Shown one piece after another: positions 1 to 7,916 of a stretch of 64,000 bases of DNA; position 1 is the stretch's first letter, and the number at the start of each line of letters is the position of its first letter. The notes under the pieces were generated by a model that saw only the letters and a list, made by a program, of their open reading frames with translations, searched no databases and was not told the DNA's origin. The position numbers and the translations under genes are program-made. The stretch comes from Phycisphaerae bacterium (GTDB taxonomy: Bacteria; Planctomycetota; Phycisphaerae; UBA1845; Fen-1342). The stretch lies in assembly GCA_028279405.1 (NCBI GenBank), contig JANQNU010000036.1, positions 248,001 through 312,000 of the forward strand, written 5' to 3'.

Positions 1-45
1 GGGCAAAACCGGGCTGGTGCGCTACGAATCAAGCGGGCTTGCTTC

Positions 46-51
46 TATAAT
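46..51 (+). promoter_or_regulatory. -10 element of the VKOR-DsbA gene
   Basis: A perfect TATAAT lies 37 bases before the ATG at 88. No good -35 hexamer is visible 16-18 bases upstream, so this is only a half-supported promoter. A GAGGAG ribosome binding site follows at 79-84. Confidence 0.4.
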
Positions 52-87
52 CACTCCTCGCCGATCAATCAGGGATGCGAGGAGCCC

Positions 88-2079
88 ATGTCGAAGAAGC
101 GCAAGCGGCGCGATACCGCCGGGCGGTCGAACGCCCGCTCGGAACAGTCGCCATCGTCTACCGCGGATATGGCCGTGAACCCGACGCCGGCCGCGTCCAC
201 CGTCGTGTTCGTGATTGGGGCCATTGCGCTGCTGGTGGCGACGGCTGCTGCCGGAACGTTGGTGGTCGAGCATCTTGGCGGGATCGCCGTACCGGGTTGC
301 GGGGATGGCGGGCCGTGTCAGGAGGCGGCGAAGAGCATCTGGGGTAAGGTGCCGCTGGTGAACTGGCCGGTCTCGAACCTCGGGCTGGCTTACTTTGCCG
401 CGATGCTGATTGCGTGGCTTGTCGGGCGGGGCCGGCTGAGTGGGGCGGTCGTTCGATGCGGGCTGTTTGGTGGACTGATCTCCTTGTTCTACATGGGCGT
501 GGTGCTCATCGCCAAACTGCACTGCCCGTATTGCATCGCTTCGCACATTGCGAACTTCGTGTTCTGTGCACTCTTGATCCTCGGTCGCAGGTCGGCGGTC
601 GGCGGCGCTGGCCTGGTGATACCGGCCGGCGTTTTCCTGGCGACAACCGCGTTCCTTGCGGGCGCGGAATACAATGTGGCCCAGCGGGTCGAGGCGGAGC
701 GCGAGAAGTCGACGCAGGAGATCATCGAGCGCTCGCGCGCCAACCAGAACGACAACGCCAGCGACACACCGCCAGCCAACGCCAATCTCAATGCCAGTTC
801 GGGCGCTGACGCGAACGCGAACGGTACGACGGCGATTGGCAACGCGAATATGAATGGAGCTGCACCGTCGCCGCCGACGGTCGACGAGCCTGAGCCGTTC
901 ACGGGGCGCTGGTTGTTGGGGCCGAAGAAGTGTCCGGTGCGAATCGTGATGTTCACGGACTATCAGTGTCCGGATTGCCGCATCTTTGAAGGCCAGGTGA
1001 TGGACATCGTGCAGGGCCGGTCGGACGTGTCGCTGTCGGTAAAGCATTTTCCCTTCTGTACCGACTGCAATCCCTATGCCGGTCGGACGCTGCACCCTAA
1101 TGCCTGTTGGGCGGCACGGGCTGCTGAGACGGCCGGATTGTTGTATGGGAACGAGGGCTTCTGGAAGATGCATCGCTGGCTCTTCTCGATTGAGGGGCGC
1201 TTCGAGACGACGGAGTTTCTCAATGACGGCATCAGCGGCCTGGGGTTGGACCCGACAGGCTTTGCGGCGCGGATGATGCAGCCCGAGAGGCTCGATCTGG
1301 TCAAGGAGGACATCGAGGAGGCGTTTGCGCTCGGGATCGAGCGCACGCCGATGATTTTCATCAATGGTGTGGAGTTTAAGGGCTGGCATACGAGCGACGC
1401 GCTGAAACGCACCGTGGACCAGTTGATCGCCAGTGATCTGCCAGCACGTACGGCCGCCGCCGATCAACCGCAGTCGGCACTTAACCGCTGGGTCGAGAAA
1501 TGGCGATCGCAGTCGCAGCGACGGATCCCCCCGTTGCGCGACGCGTTTTCGTTCGGGACGCCTGGCGAGAAACCGGAAGTGCTCATGTGGGGAGACTTCC
1601 GCGAGCCGTACACCCAAATCGCGGACAAACACATTCGCGACTTCCTGGCGGCGAACGGTGGCCACTACACGTTCCGGCACTACCCGTTCGACAAGTCGTG
1701 CAACACGTTCCTGCAGGTCGACACTCGGCATCCACTGGCCTGTTTCGCTGCCCGACTCGCGGAGGCCGCCGCTCAGCTCGGCGGTGTCGATGCTTATCTA
1801 GCGATGCACGACTGGCTGTTCAAAAACCGCGAAGCGCCGATCGATGGTATGCTCGATGAGGCGGCGGCGCTGATCGGCGTCGACACCGCGACGTTGCAGC
1901 AGACCATGGCGGGCCCGGAAGTGCGCGAGGCGGTGCAGGCGGATATGGCCGTGACGCGCCAGCTGCGGATGCGCGGCATCCCGTTCATGTTCATCAACGG
2001 CAAGTATCTCCAGCGAACGCACCACGGTGAGGTGAGTATCATCGACGGTGTGCTCACGGCGGCGAACGAAGGCGAGTAG
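88..2079 (+). CDS. VKOR-DsbA fusion thiol oxidase with a second, CxxC-less thioredoxin-fold domain
   Basis: Predicted inner-membrane disulfide-forming enzyme of 663 residues. After a basic, disordered N-terminus, residues about 35-210 form a vitamin K epoxide reductase domain: hydrophobic helices, the paired cysteines C71/C77, the conserved NWPVSNLG loop and the CPYC redox motif at 146-149. VKOR proteins of this kind pass electrons from a DsbA-like partner to quinone. An Asn/Ala-rich linker (about 240-280) leads to a DsbA-like thioredoxin fold with CPDC at about 294-297. A second thioredoxin-fold unit follows, ending in a cis-Pro-like GIPFMFING segment. At its active-site position it has EPYT (about 505-508) instead of CxxC, so it looks redox-dead and may bind substrate. 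GAGGAG precedes the ATG. It lies ten bases before an ABC ATPase gene. Domain assignment is firm; the role of the second DsbA unit is inferred. Confidence 0.9.
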   Translation: MSKKRKRRDTAGRSNARSEQSPSSTADMAVNPTPAASTVVFVIGAIALLVATAAAGTLVVEHLGGIAVPGCGDGGPCQEAAKSIWGKVPLVNWPVSNLGLAYFAAMLIAWLVGRGRLSGAVVRCGLFGGLISLFYMGVVLIAKLHCPYCIASHIANFVFCALLILGRRSAVGGAGLVIPAGVFLATTAFLAGAEYNVAQRVEAEREKSTQEIIERSRANQNDNASDTPPANANLNASSGADANANGTTAIGNANMNGAAPSPPTVDEPEPFTGRWLLGPKKCPVRIVMFTDYQCPDCRIFEGQVMDIVQGRSDVSLSVKHFPFCTDCNPYAGRTLHPNACWAARAAETAGLLYGNEGFWKMHRWLFSIEGRFETTEFLNDGISGLGLDPTGFAARMMQPERLDLVKEDIEEAFALGIERTPMIFINGVEFKGWHTSDALKRTVDQLIASDLPARTAAADQPQSALNRWVEKWRSQSQRRIPPLRDAFSFGTPGEKPEVLMWGDFREPYTQIADKHIRDFLAANGGHYTFRHYPFDKSCNTFLQVDTRHPLACFAARLAEAAAQLGGVDAYLAMHDWLFKNREAPIDGMLDEAAALIGVDTATLQQTMAGPEVREAVQADMAVTRQLRMRGIPFMFINGKYLQRTHHGEVSIIDGVLTAANEGE

Positions 2080-2088
2080 CAGCGGGCC

Positions 2089-2871
2089 GTGAATATCGAG
2101 GTTCGCAACCTTTCGATTGCGATCGGGGCCGGCGCCGGTCGCCGGTCGGTGGTGTCAGGTCTCACGTTTGCGATCGCGCCAGGCGAGGCGTTCGCGCTGG
2201 TCGGGGAGTCCGGGAGCGGCAAATCGATCACGGCCCTCGCGATGATGGGTCTGTTGCCCCGCGCTGCGCGGCAAACGCACGGCGAGATTCTCTACGACGG
2301 GTGCAACTACGCCGATGCGTCTGACGCGTACTGGCGGACGCTTCGCGGGTCGCAGGTCGCGATGATCTTCCAGGAACCGTTGAACGCCCTCAATCCGCTC
2401 ATGACCGTTCAGGATCAACTTTGCGAGAGCCTGCGCCGTCGCCAGCGTTCCGCCCGTGCCCGGCGCGCGGATGCCGTCGCGTGGCTACAGCGGGTTGGAA
2501 TCCCGGCGCCGCGCGAACGCGCACGTGCCTATCCCCACGAACTCTCCGGCGGTATGCGGCAGCGGGTGATGATTGCCATGGCGCTGGCTTGTGAGCCGGC
2601 GTTGTTGATCGCTGACGAGCCGACGACGGCGCTCGACGTGACCGTGCAGGCGCAGATTCTGTCACTGCTGACGGGCCTTCGACGAGAAACAGGCTTGTCG
2701 CTGCTGTTCATTACGCATGATCTCGGCGTGGTTTCGCAGATCGCGGATCGTGTCGCGGTAATGCGCAGCGGTCAGATTCTCGAGATCGCTCCCGTCGCTG
2801 AGCTGTTCACACGGCCCCGGCACGAATACACCCGCGAACTGCTCGACTGCACTCCACGATTGGAGGCGTGA
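2089..2871 (+). CDS. ABC transporter ATP-binding protein, oligopeptide/nickel (DppD/OppD) type
   Basis: Cytoplasmic ATPase of 260 residues that would energise uptake of peptides or related solutes. Visible motifs are Walker A GESGSGKS, the Q-loop [12 protein letters not shown], the signature LSGGMRQR, Walker [13 protein letters not shown] and the H-loop FITHD. The EPLNALNPL run is typical of the peptide/nickel subfamily. It starts with GTG directly after the VKOR-DsbA gene. It lacks the extended C-terminal oligopeptide-binding tail common in DppD (usual length about 320), ending soon after HEYTRELL. No permease, binding protein or second ATPase is adjacent, so it is an orphan here and its partners must be encoded elsewhere. 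Function as an ABC ATPase is certain; the substrate is not. Confidence 0.9.
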   Translation: MNIEVRNLSIAIGAGAGRRSVVSGLTFAIAPGEAFALVGESGSGKSITALAMMGLLPRAARQTHGEILYDGCNYADASDAYWRTLRGSQVAMIFQEPLNALNPLMTVQDQLCESLRRRQRSARARRADAVAWLQRVGIPAPRERARAYPHELSGGMRQRVMIAMALACEPALLIADEPTTALDVTVQAQILSLLTGLRRETGLSLLFITHDLGVVSQIADRVAVMRSGQILEIAPVAELFTRPRHEYTRELLDCTPRLEA

Positions 2872-2951
2872 GGCAGGGGCAGGCCCGCGATGGCGTGCCC
2901 CGGGTCGAGCGCCGGCGCAGCGATTGCGCCTCCACCGGCGTGTCCTCGCTC

Positions 2952-2975
2952 CGGATTTGATCATCCGTCTTTTTT
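2952..2975 (+). terminator. weak intrinsic terminator after the ABC ATPase gene
   Basis: A five-base-pair stem CGGAT/ATCCG with a six-base loop is followed by TC and a T7 run. The stem is short, so efficiency is uncertain. The rest of 2872-3109 shows no gene. Confidence 0.4.
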
Positions 2976-3109
2976 TCGACTTTCTTGCAAGGCTCGGCTC
3001 CCCGTCGCGACCAATCGGTCAAACGCGGGCATGGCGCGTGTCGTGTCCGAAAATGTCTGGGTTGATTGGACTCACGGTATCAGAGAAGTTCATAAGGAGA
3101 ACGAGGAAG

Positions 3110-3919
3110 ATGCGTACAGCACGTCTATTTTCGACTGGAATTGTCGCTTTGGCTGCCATGGCGACGGCGCGGGCCGTCGATATCGATATCACGATCGAGA
3201 ACACGCAGCCGAGCGGCTACTTCTACTTCACGCCGTTCTGGGTCGCATCCCACAATGGTGGGTTTGACTCGTACGATGGCGGCGACTTCGCGGCCGGTTT
3301 TCCCGGGATCACCGAAATTGCGGAGGTCGGCAACACCGGCCCGATCAGTGCGGCATTCTCGGCGAGTGCGGCGGGCGCCGCTGGCGGCGCGCAGGACACG
3401 ATCACGGCCGTTAGCGGTCCCGGCGATGCGCCCGTCTTCGGACCCGGCGAGTCGCAAACGGTCACGCTCGACATCGGCGATGCCACCGTCAACCGCTACT
3501 TCAGCTACGCATCCATGGTTGTTCCCAGTAACGATCTGTTCGTCGCTAACGGCAACCCGCTGGCGCACGAGCTGTTCGACGCCGCGGGCAATTTTCTCGG
3601 ACCGGTGACGATCAACCTCTTCGGCAGCAGCGTGAATGACAACGGAACCGAGACCAATTCCGCGGTCAATGACGCCGCCTTCTCCGCGCTGGACGGTCAG
3701 TCGTTGCCGGAGAACGTCGTCGTTCGGAACTTCTTCACGGCCCCCGGCGACGCGGACTACCTGGACAGCTTCGTCGGCACGCAGGTCGCGACCGGCGACA
3801 CCATCACGGGCGCCTTCGGCGCCGATACGCTGATTGGCCGGATTACGATCACCCCTGAACCGGGCAGCCTGGCGTTGCTCGCCGGGCTCCTGCCGCTGGC
3901 GCTTCGTCGTCGGTACTAG
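3110..3919 (+). CDS. spondin-domain PEP-CTERM secreted protein
   Basis: Exported protein of 269 residues. The ATG at 3110 has an AAGGAG at 3094-3099 and opens a clean signal peptide (MRTARLFSTGIVALAAMATA), so it is preferred over an upstream in-frame start. The mature part matches the spondin N-terminal domain: ITIENTQPSG, TPFWVASHNG near the start, an EIAEVGNTGP segment and long stretches typical of this beta-sandwich. The C-terminus has a PEP-CTERM signal: PEPGSLALLAG, hydrophobic segment and a terminal RRRY. Such tails are recognised by exosortase and the protein is anchored or released at the cell surface; no exosortase gene is in this window. The family occurs in metal-binding or adhesion contexts, but no substrate can be read here. 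Confidence 0.85.
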   Translation: MRTARLFSTGIVALAAMATARAVDIDITIENTQPSGYFYFTPFWVASHNGGFDSYDGGDFAAGFPGITEIAEVGNTGPISAAFSASAAGAAGGAQDTITAVSGPGDAPVFGPGESQTVTLDIGDATVNRYFSYASMVVPSNDLFVANGNPLAHELFDAAGNFLGPVTINLFGSSVNDNGTETNSAVNDAAFSALDGQSLPENVVVRNFFTAPGDADYLDSFVGTQVATGDTITGAFGADTLIGRITITPEPGSLALLAGLLPLALRRRY

Positions 3920-4013
3920 GTCAGCGGCAGGCGTAGCGGTGCGGTGTGTTCCCCGGACAGCGTCCGTGTGCCAAGGCGCACGTGACCGGGAGCACCGCGG
4001 TCCGGCGGAAGCA

Positions 4014-4040
4014 CCGACACCGCTGTTATTATGGTAGAAT
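4014..4040 (+). promoter_or_regulatory. possible promoter of the ECF sigma operon
   Basis: CCGACA at 4014-4019 and TAGAAT at 4035-4040 are separated by 15 bases, which is short. The terminator-like hairpin that follows would lie inside the transcript leader. Confidence 0.25.
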
Positions 4041-4046
4041 GCGCTG

Positions 4047-4098
4047 GAGCAGTGGGTGTCGCGGCACGGTGTCCGATACCCACTGCCTCGGTTTTTTT
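4047..4098 (+). terminator. terminator-like hairpin abutting the ECF sigma ribosome binding site
   Basis: Bases 4047-4061 pair with 4074-4089 (about 15 pairs, one G-U and one bulge), followed by GG and seven T at 4092-4098. The GAGG of the next ribosome binding site starts at 4099. The arm end CCTC (4086-4089) can pair instead with GAGG (4099-4102), with the T7 run in the loop, so terminator and start-site occlusion are alternative folds. Confidence 0.7.
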
Positions 4099-4114
4099 GA
4101 GGACTTGCTGCACG

Positions 4115-4726
4115 ATGACGGGCGTGTGCGACCAGTCGACTCCTGAGGCCATCCCGCCGTCGGATCGCGGTGCCGCGGTGGACCCGGAGGCGTGGATCGA
4201 TCGGCATGGAGATGTGCTGTATCGGTTTGCCTTGACGCGACTGGGGCAGGTCGACGCCGCGGAAGATGTCGTGCAAGAGGCGCTGCTGGGTGCGTGGCAG
4301 GCGCGCGATCGGTTCGCAGGCGCCGCCAGCGAGCGCACCTGGCTCATCGGGATTCTGCGGAACAAGATCGTGGATCGCATTCGCCAGAACGTACGCAGCG
4401 AGACCATCGACGGGCCGTCGACGGATTCGGTTGGCGCGTTTCGCGACGGCTTGTGGATCGAGGCGCAGCAGGACTGGTCGGCCTCGCCGGATGGTGCGCT
4501 GCAGAGTCGCGAGTTCCGATCGGCGCTCGACGGCTGCATGCAGGCGTTGCCGTCGCCTTATCGCGAGACATTCTGCCTGCTGGAGATCGATCACTACGAC
4601 AGTGCGGCGGTTTGCGATATCCTGTCAGTGACCCGCACCAATCTCTGGACGCTTTTGCATCGGGCGAAGCTGCAGCTGCGGGATTGCCTGAATCACAAGT
4701 GGTTTTCCGGGCGAGGCCGACCATGA
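4115..4726 (+). CDS. ECF-type RNA polymerase sigma factor
   Basis: Sigma-70 family factor of 203 residues that would direct RNA polymerase to a stress or envelope regulon. Region 2 is seen in RHGDVLYRFALTRLGQ...AAEDVVQEALLGAW (about residues 27-60) with the melting segment ERTWLIGILRNKIVDRIR. Region 4 is ALPSPYRETFCLLEIDHYDSA...LSVTRTNLWTLLHRAKLQLR (about 145-195). The ATG at 4115 is chosen because it follows GAGGA at 4099-4103 and begins the conserved part; a start at 4031 would add about 28 unrelated residues and include the upstream hairpin. It overlaps the next gene by four bases (ATGA), the usual arrangement for a sigma/anti-sigma pair. Confidence in the family is high; its signal is unknown. 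Confidence 0.9.
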   Translation: MTGVCDQSTPEAIPPSDRGAAVDPEAWIDRHGDVLYRFALTRLGQVDAAEDVVQEALLGAWQARDRFAGAASERTWLIGILRNKIVDRIRQNVRSETIDGPSTDSVGAFRDGLWIEAQQDWSASPDGALQSREFRSALDGCMQALPSPYRETFCLLEIDHYDSAAVCDILSVTRTNLWTLLHRAKLQLRDCLNHKWFSGRGRP

Positions 4727-5022
4727 AACGCATCTGGTACATCCTGAGTATGCGATGCGAAGAAGCGGATCGGTTGCGCTCGGTCATGTCGCAGGTCAAA
4801 CTGACGCGCAGCGAGCGGATCGCGATGACGTTGCATCAGGCTATTTGCCGTTCGTGTCGGGCCGCGGCGAGGCAGGTGCGCGTGCTTGATGAGGCAGTCC
4901 GGGACTTGCGGGAGACGCCGGAATCGGTGGGTGGGGTGCCCGAGGTTGGCCTGTCCTCCGCCGCCAAGGATCGCATCCGGCACCGTTTGCGTGCAGCGCG
5001 TTCCGACACTTCCAGCCACTAG
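4723..5022 (+). CDS. small zinc-binding (ZAS-type) anti-sigma factor candidate
   Basis: Cytoplasmic protein of 99 residues translated in ATGA overlap with the ECF sigma gene. It has an HQAICRSC segment, that is Hx3CxxC, the zinc motif of ZAS anti-sigma factors, plus an upstream Cys (MRCEEADRLRS). No membrane segment is visible, so it is a soluble redox- or metal-sensing type or a truncated regulator rather than a membrane-spanning one. By family analogy it would hold the sigma factor inactive until zinc is lost or the cysteines are oxidised. The motif and the overlap are seen; the interaction is inferred. Confidence 0.75.
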   Translation: MKRIWYILSMRCEEADRLRSVMSQVKLTRSERIAMTLHQAICRSCRAAARQVRVLDEAVRDLRETPESVGGVPEVGLSSAAKDRIRHRLRAARSDTSSH

Positions 5023-5060
5023 CGGCCCGATGGGCGCGCCGCGACCCATGCAGATGATGG

Positions 5061-6674
5061 TTACGCGATGATTTCTTCGTGTTGTTCCGTGGCGTTCGCA
5101 AGATCCGCAATTTCGCCGTCGTGTCGCATTTCCCGCGTCGTGGGCGGCTCTTCTTGCGGGCTTCCGGACCCAACCGGCGCCGCTTGCGGCGTTCCCGAAC
5201 GTCGCGGCCGTGATCCCCAGCCCAGCATGAAGAGCCCGATCGCGAACAGCAGCAGGAACGTCCCACCCACGTAGCGATCGGCCCGTAGGAACCATAGCCA
5301 CTGAAAGAGGCATAGTCCGCTGAGGGCCAGCTCGGCGAGCCAGACGCGCGAGCGTATCGCGTCATACTGGCTTTGTCGTCGATCGCGGCCCTTGCTTCCG
5401 GACTTCGGCGTGCGGACGAATGTGCCGCCGCGCTGGAAGAGCCCGGCCACAACCGCTAGGCTGTTGTTGACGGAGAGGCCCAGTCCCAGGCAGATTAGCT
5501 TCAGCAGGCCGAACAGGCCGATCCTCCGGCGCGCGATTGTCCAGCGCGCATACCAATAGGCGATCGAAGGCGCAGCGGCAGCGATCAAGACCACGAACCA
5601 GCTCGATTCCAGATACGGTCGGTACCGCTCTTCCGGCACCGCCATCAGCAGCCAACGCCCGATGACGATCATGAGGAGCATGTACACTGCGACCGAGTAC
5701 TGCGTCAGGTGGATCGTCGCCTCGAGCTTCTGCACGATGGGCAGCCTCGCGGCCCAGACGCGCGGAAGGATCTTGCGGGCCGTTTGGATCGAGCCCGTGG
5801 CCCATCGTCGTTGCTGGGTTTTCAGGGCATCCACGTCGGCCGGGATTTCCGCCGGGCATTCGACGTCGAGGCAGTATTCGATCTTCCAGTTTGCAAGTTG
5901 CGCCCGATAGGACAAATCGAGATCTTCGGTGATGGTGTCGCCGCTCCAGCCGCCGACCGCTGGATCATCGATGGTCGCCTTGCGCCAGATGCCCCCCGTG
6001 CCGTTGAAGTTGAGAAGCAGTCCGTTCCAGGCCCGTCCGCCTTGTTCGACGCCGAAGTGGCCGTCGATACCGATCGAGATCGCCGCCGTGATCCAGTTCT
6101 CGTCGCGGTTCAGGTGGCCCCAGCGGCCTTGCACACAGCCGATCCGCTCGTCGCTATCGATCAGCGGGATCATCTGGCGAAGAAAATCGGGTCGCGGTTC
6201 GAAGTCGGCGTCGAAGATCGCGATGTAAGTGCCTGTCGCGGACGTCAAACCGTGCGCCAATGCCCCGGCCTTGAACGCGGTGCGCTCGGGCCGGCGAACG
6301 ACCTCGATGTCGTACCCGTCAGCCTGGAGCCGAGCGACGCAAGCGTCGACGATTTCACGCGTGGCGTCGGTGCTGTCGTCGAGCACCTGGATCTGATGCC
6401 GGTGACGCGGATAGTCGAACGCGGCGACGGCCTCGATGATCCGTTCGGCGACTGCTTGTTCGTTGTAGAGCGGGATTTGGGTCGTTACCGCCGGTGCTGC
6501 CTCTGCTGTGCGGCTACGCCAGTAGTTCACGACCACTTCCCGTTGTCGACGCTGAACAGCGGTATGCCGGCGCCAGGCGAGCACCATCAAGGCATAGAGG
6601 TGCAGTCCATAGACACCCGGCGTCGCCATCAAAATCAGGAACAGCGTGATGAAGACCGTTTCGAGGGTATTCAA
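5061..6674 (-). CDS. processive family 2 glycosyltransferase, cellulose-synthase-like
   Basis: Integral membrane glycosyltransferase of 537 residues. An N-terminal membrane helix (ETVFITLFLILMATPGVYG) is followed by a GT2 domain with VLDDSTD, IFDADFEPRPDF, the TED of GDTITEDLDL and QQRRWATG; these are the D, DxD, TED and QxxRW motifs of processive synthases that bind the UDP-sugar, the base and the growing chain. At least four further membrane helices follow in the C-terminal half. No PilZ domain is visible. It would extend a polysaccharide at the inner membrane, such as a beta-glucan or glucomannan-like chain, but the sugar cannot be read from sequence. It is followed upstream on the same strand by two secreted coiled-coil paralogues and is convergent with the sigma/anti-sigma operon. 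Confidence 0.88.
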   Translation of the reverse strand: MNTLETVFITLFLILMATPGVYGLHLYALMVLAWRRHTAVQRRQREVVVNYWRSRTAEAAPAVTTQIPLYNEQAVAERIIEAVAAFDYPRHRHQIQVLDDSTDATREIVDACVARLQADGYDIEVVRRPERTAFKAGALAHGLTSATGTYIAIFDADFEPRPDFLRQMIPLIDSDERIGCVQGRWGHLNRDENWITAAISIGIDGHFGVEQGGRAWNGLLLNFNGTGGIWRKATIDDPAVGGWSGDTITEDLDLSYRAQLANWKIEYCLDVECPAEIPADVDALKTQQRRWATGSIQTARKILPRVWAARLPIVQKLEATIHLTQYSVAVYMLLMIVIGRWLLMAVPEERYRPYLESSWFVVLIAAAAPSIAYWYARWTIARRRIGLFGLLKLICLGLGLSVNNSLAVVAGLFQRGGTFVRTPKSGSKGRDRRQSQYDAIRSRVWLAELALSGLCLFQWLWFLRADRYVGGTFLLLFAIGLFMLGWGSRPRRSGTPQAAPVGSGSPQEEPPTTREMRHDGEIADLANATEQHEEIIA

Positions 6675-6844
6675 GTCGGTATCGCTTACTTCTCAGGCTC
6701 GCGCACTCAGTCGCCGGGGCCAACGGCGCGGCGCACTGGCACTCTACCGAGCGGCGCCAAGTCATTCAACGGTGGACGTTCGGCCGGTATCGATACCCGC
6801 GGATGGGGCTGGATCGTCGTTGGCCGGCGATATCGGTAACGCAT

Positions 6845-7906
6845 TCATTTCTGGCTGGGCCGGGTGGTGGAGCCTGTCGTTTGCAGCTTGTCGCGCTCGG
6901 CCGCGGCCAGTCGTTGGGAACGGGTCGGGAGCGTGTCGAGCCGCTCTTTGAGTCGGGTGAAGTATCGCTCGACCGGCGCCTTCAGCCGTTGATAGCGTTT
7001 TTCATACTTTTTCAGGTCCTCGGGATCTTCTGTCTTCTTGATGAGCGCCTCGAGTTTCTGATAGTCCGGTAGCTTGATTGCGAGGTAACGGTCGCGGGTT
7101 TCCATCGCCTCGCGCAAGAACACCTGGGCACGCTCGCGCTGGCCATCCTGAAGCTGGTAGCGTTCGATGAATCGCTCAACGTATTTCTCCCACTCATCCT
7201 GGCCCGCCTTCTGCGCGGCGGCTACTTCAGAAGGGCGGCGCGGCAGTGGCTCGTCATCAGGGACTCCCATCGCGGCACGCCGCGCGGCCTCCTCCGCTTT
7301 GATATGCGCCTGATGCTCCGCTTGTTGGGCTTCGCGGTGCTTTGCGCCTTGGGGCCAGTCGATATCAGGGTCGTAGCCACCATCGGCCCAAAGCTGCATT
7401 TTGCTCGAAAGGGCGGAGAACCCGACGCGGATGGCTGCCAGATCGCCGTCCAAGATGATCGCTTGGTCGTAGGTTAGGTGCGGCCGCATTTTGTCGCCGC
7501 ATTCCTGGATGACCTCGTGCAATTCGGCGGCCAGGGGCAGCGTCCGGTTCGCCCAGCCGGCGACATCCTCGATCGAGGGCGGTTCTCCGTTCAGTAGCGC
7601 CTCGATATAGCGGTTGGTCAGCCGTTTGATCTCGCCCTTGTTGCGTTCAAGCCACTGGGGCACGCGGGCCTTGATCACCTCTCGAAACTGATCCAGCTGT
7701 TCGTCATCCAACTCGAGTTGTTCGGCGAGTTCCTCTGTGATGCGGTCGATCGCACGGTCGACCATGACCGGTGTCGGAAAGAACCCGTCAACGGGGACTT
7801 CATCCGGCTCGCCGAGATCGTTCTGGGCGAAAGTGATGGGCGGCAAGCACGTGAGCGTGATTGCCAACAGAAGCGCGTGTCGCTGAACTCCCGGTCGTTG
7901 GGCCAT
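6845..7906 (-). CDS. secreted coiled-coil protein of unknown function, copy A
   Basis: Not a family I recognise. The ATG at 7906 opens a signal peptide (MAQRPGVQRHALLLAITLTC...TFAQ); 353 residues. The body is rich in charged helices, with a central WADGGYDPDIDWPQGAKHREAQQAEHQ region and a basic coiled-coil C-terminus (KKYEKRYQRLKAPVERYFTRLKERL). It is a paralogue of the next gene upstream on the same strand: both share an initial (D/E)xxAGWAN or AEWAG segment, a (L/M)VLDG(D/H)xAA motif, a GGYDxxxDW motif and the closing LxAPxERYFTxLKxxLxxLPTRxQR block. The two genes are ten bases apart, so they are probably co-transcribed. A role in the periplasm or envelope is inferred only from export. Confidence 0.75.
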   Translation of the reverse strand: MAQRPGVQRHALLLAITLTCLPPITFAQNDLGEPDEVPVDGFFPTPVMVDRAIDRITEELAEQLELDDEQLDQFREVIKARVPQWLERNKGEIKRLTNRYIEALLNGEPPSIEDVAGWANRTLPLAAELHEVIQECGDKMRPHLTYDQAIILDGDLAAIRVGFSALSSKMQLWADGGYDPDIDWPQGAKHREAQQAEHQAHIKAEEAARRAAMGVPDDEPLPRRPSEVAAAQKAGQDEWEKYVERFIERYQLQDGQRERAQVFLREAMETRDRYLAIKLPDYQKLEALIKKTEDPEDLKKYEKRYQRLKAPVERYFTRLKERLDTLPTRSQRLAAAERDKLQTTGSTTRPSQK

Positions 7907-7916
7907 GGTTTGCGTC

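Noticed and set aside
22-1731. A 569-residue open frame on the minus strand
   Set aside because: It mirrors the VKOR-DsbA gene; arginine-rich with no domain, typical of antisense frames in high-GC DNA.
3125-4594. A 489-residue minus-strand frame across the spondin gene and the sigma gene
   Set aside because: Covers two well supported plus-strand genes and the terminator hairpin; no domain seen.
5709-6839. Plus-strand frame of 376 residues
   Set aside because: Antisense to the glycosyltransferase, whose motifs are complete.
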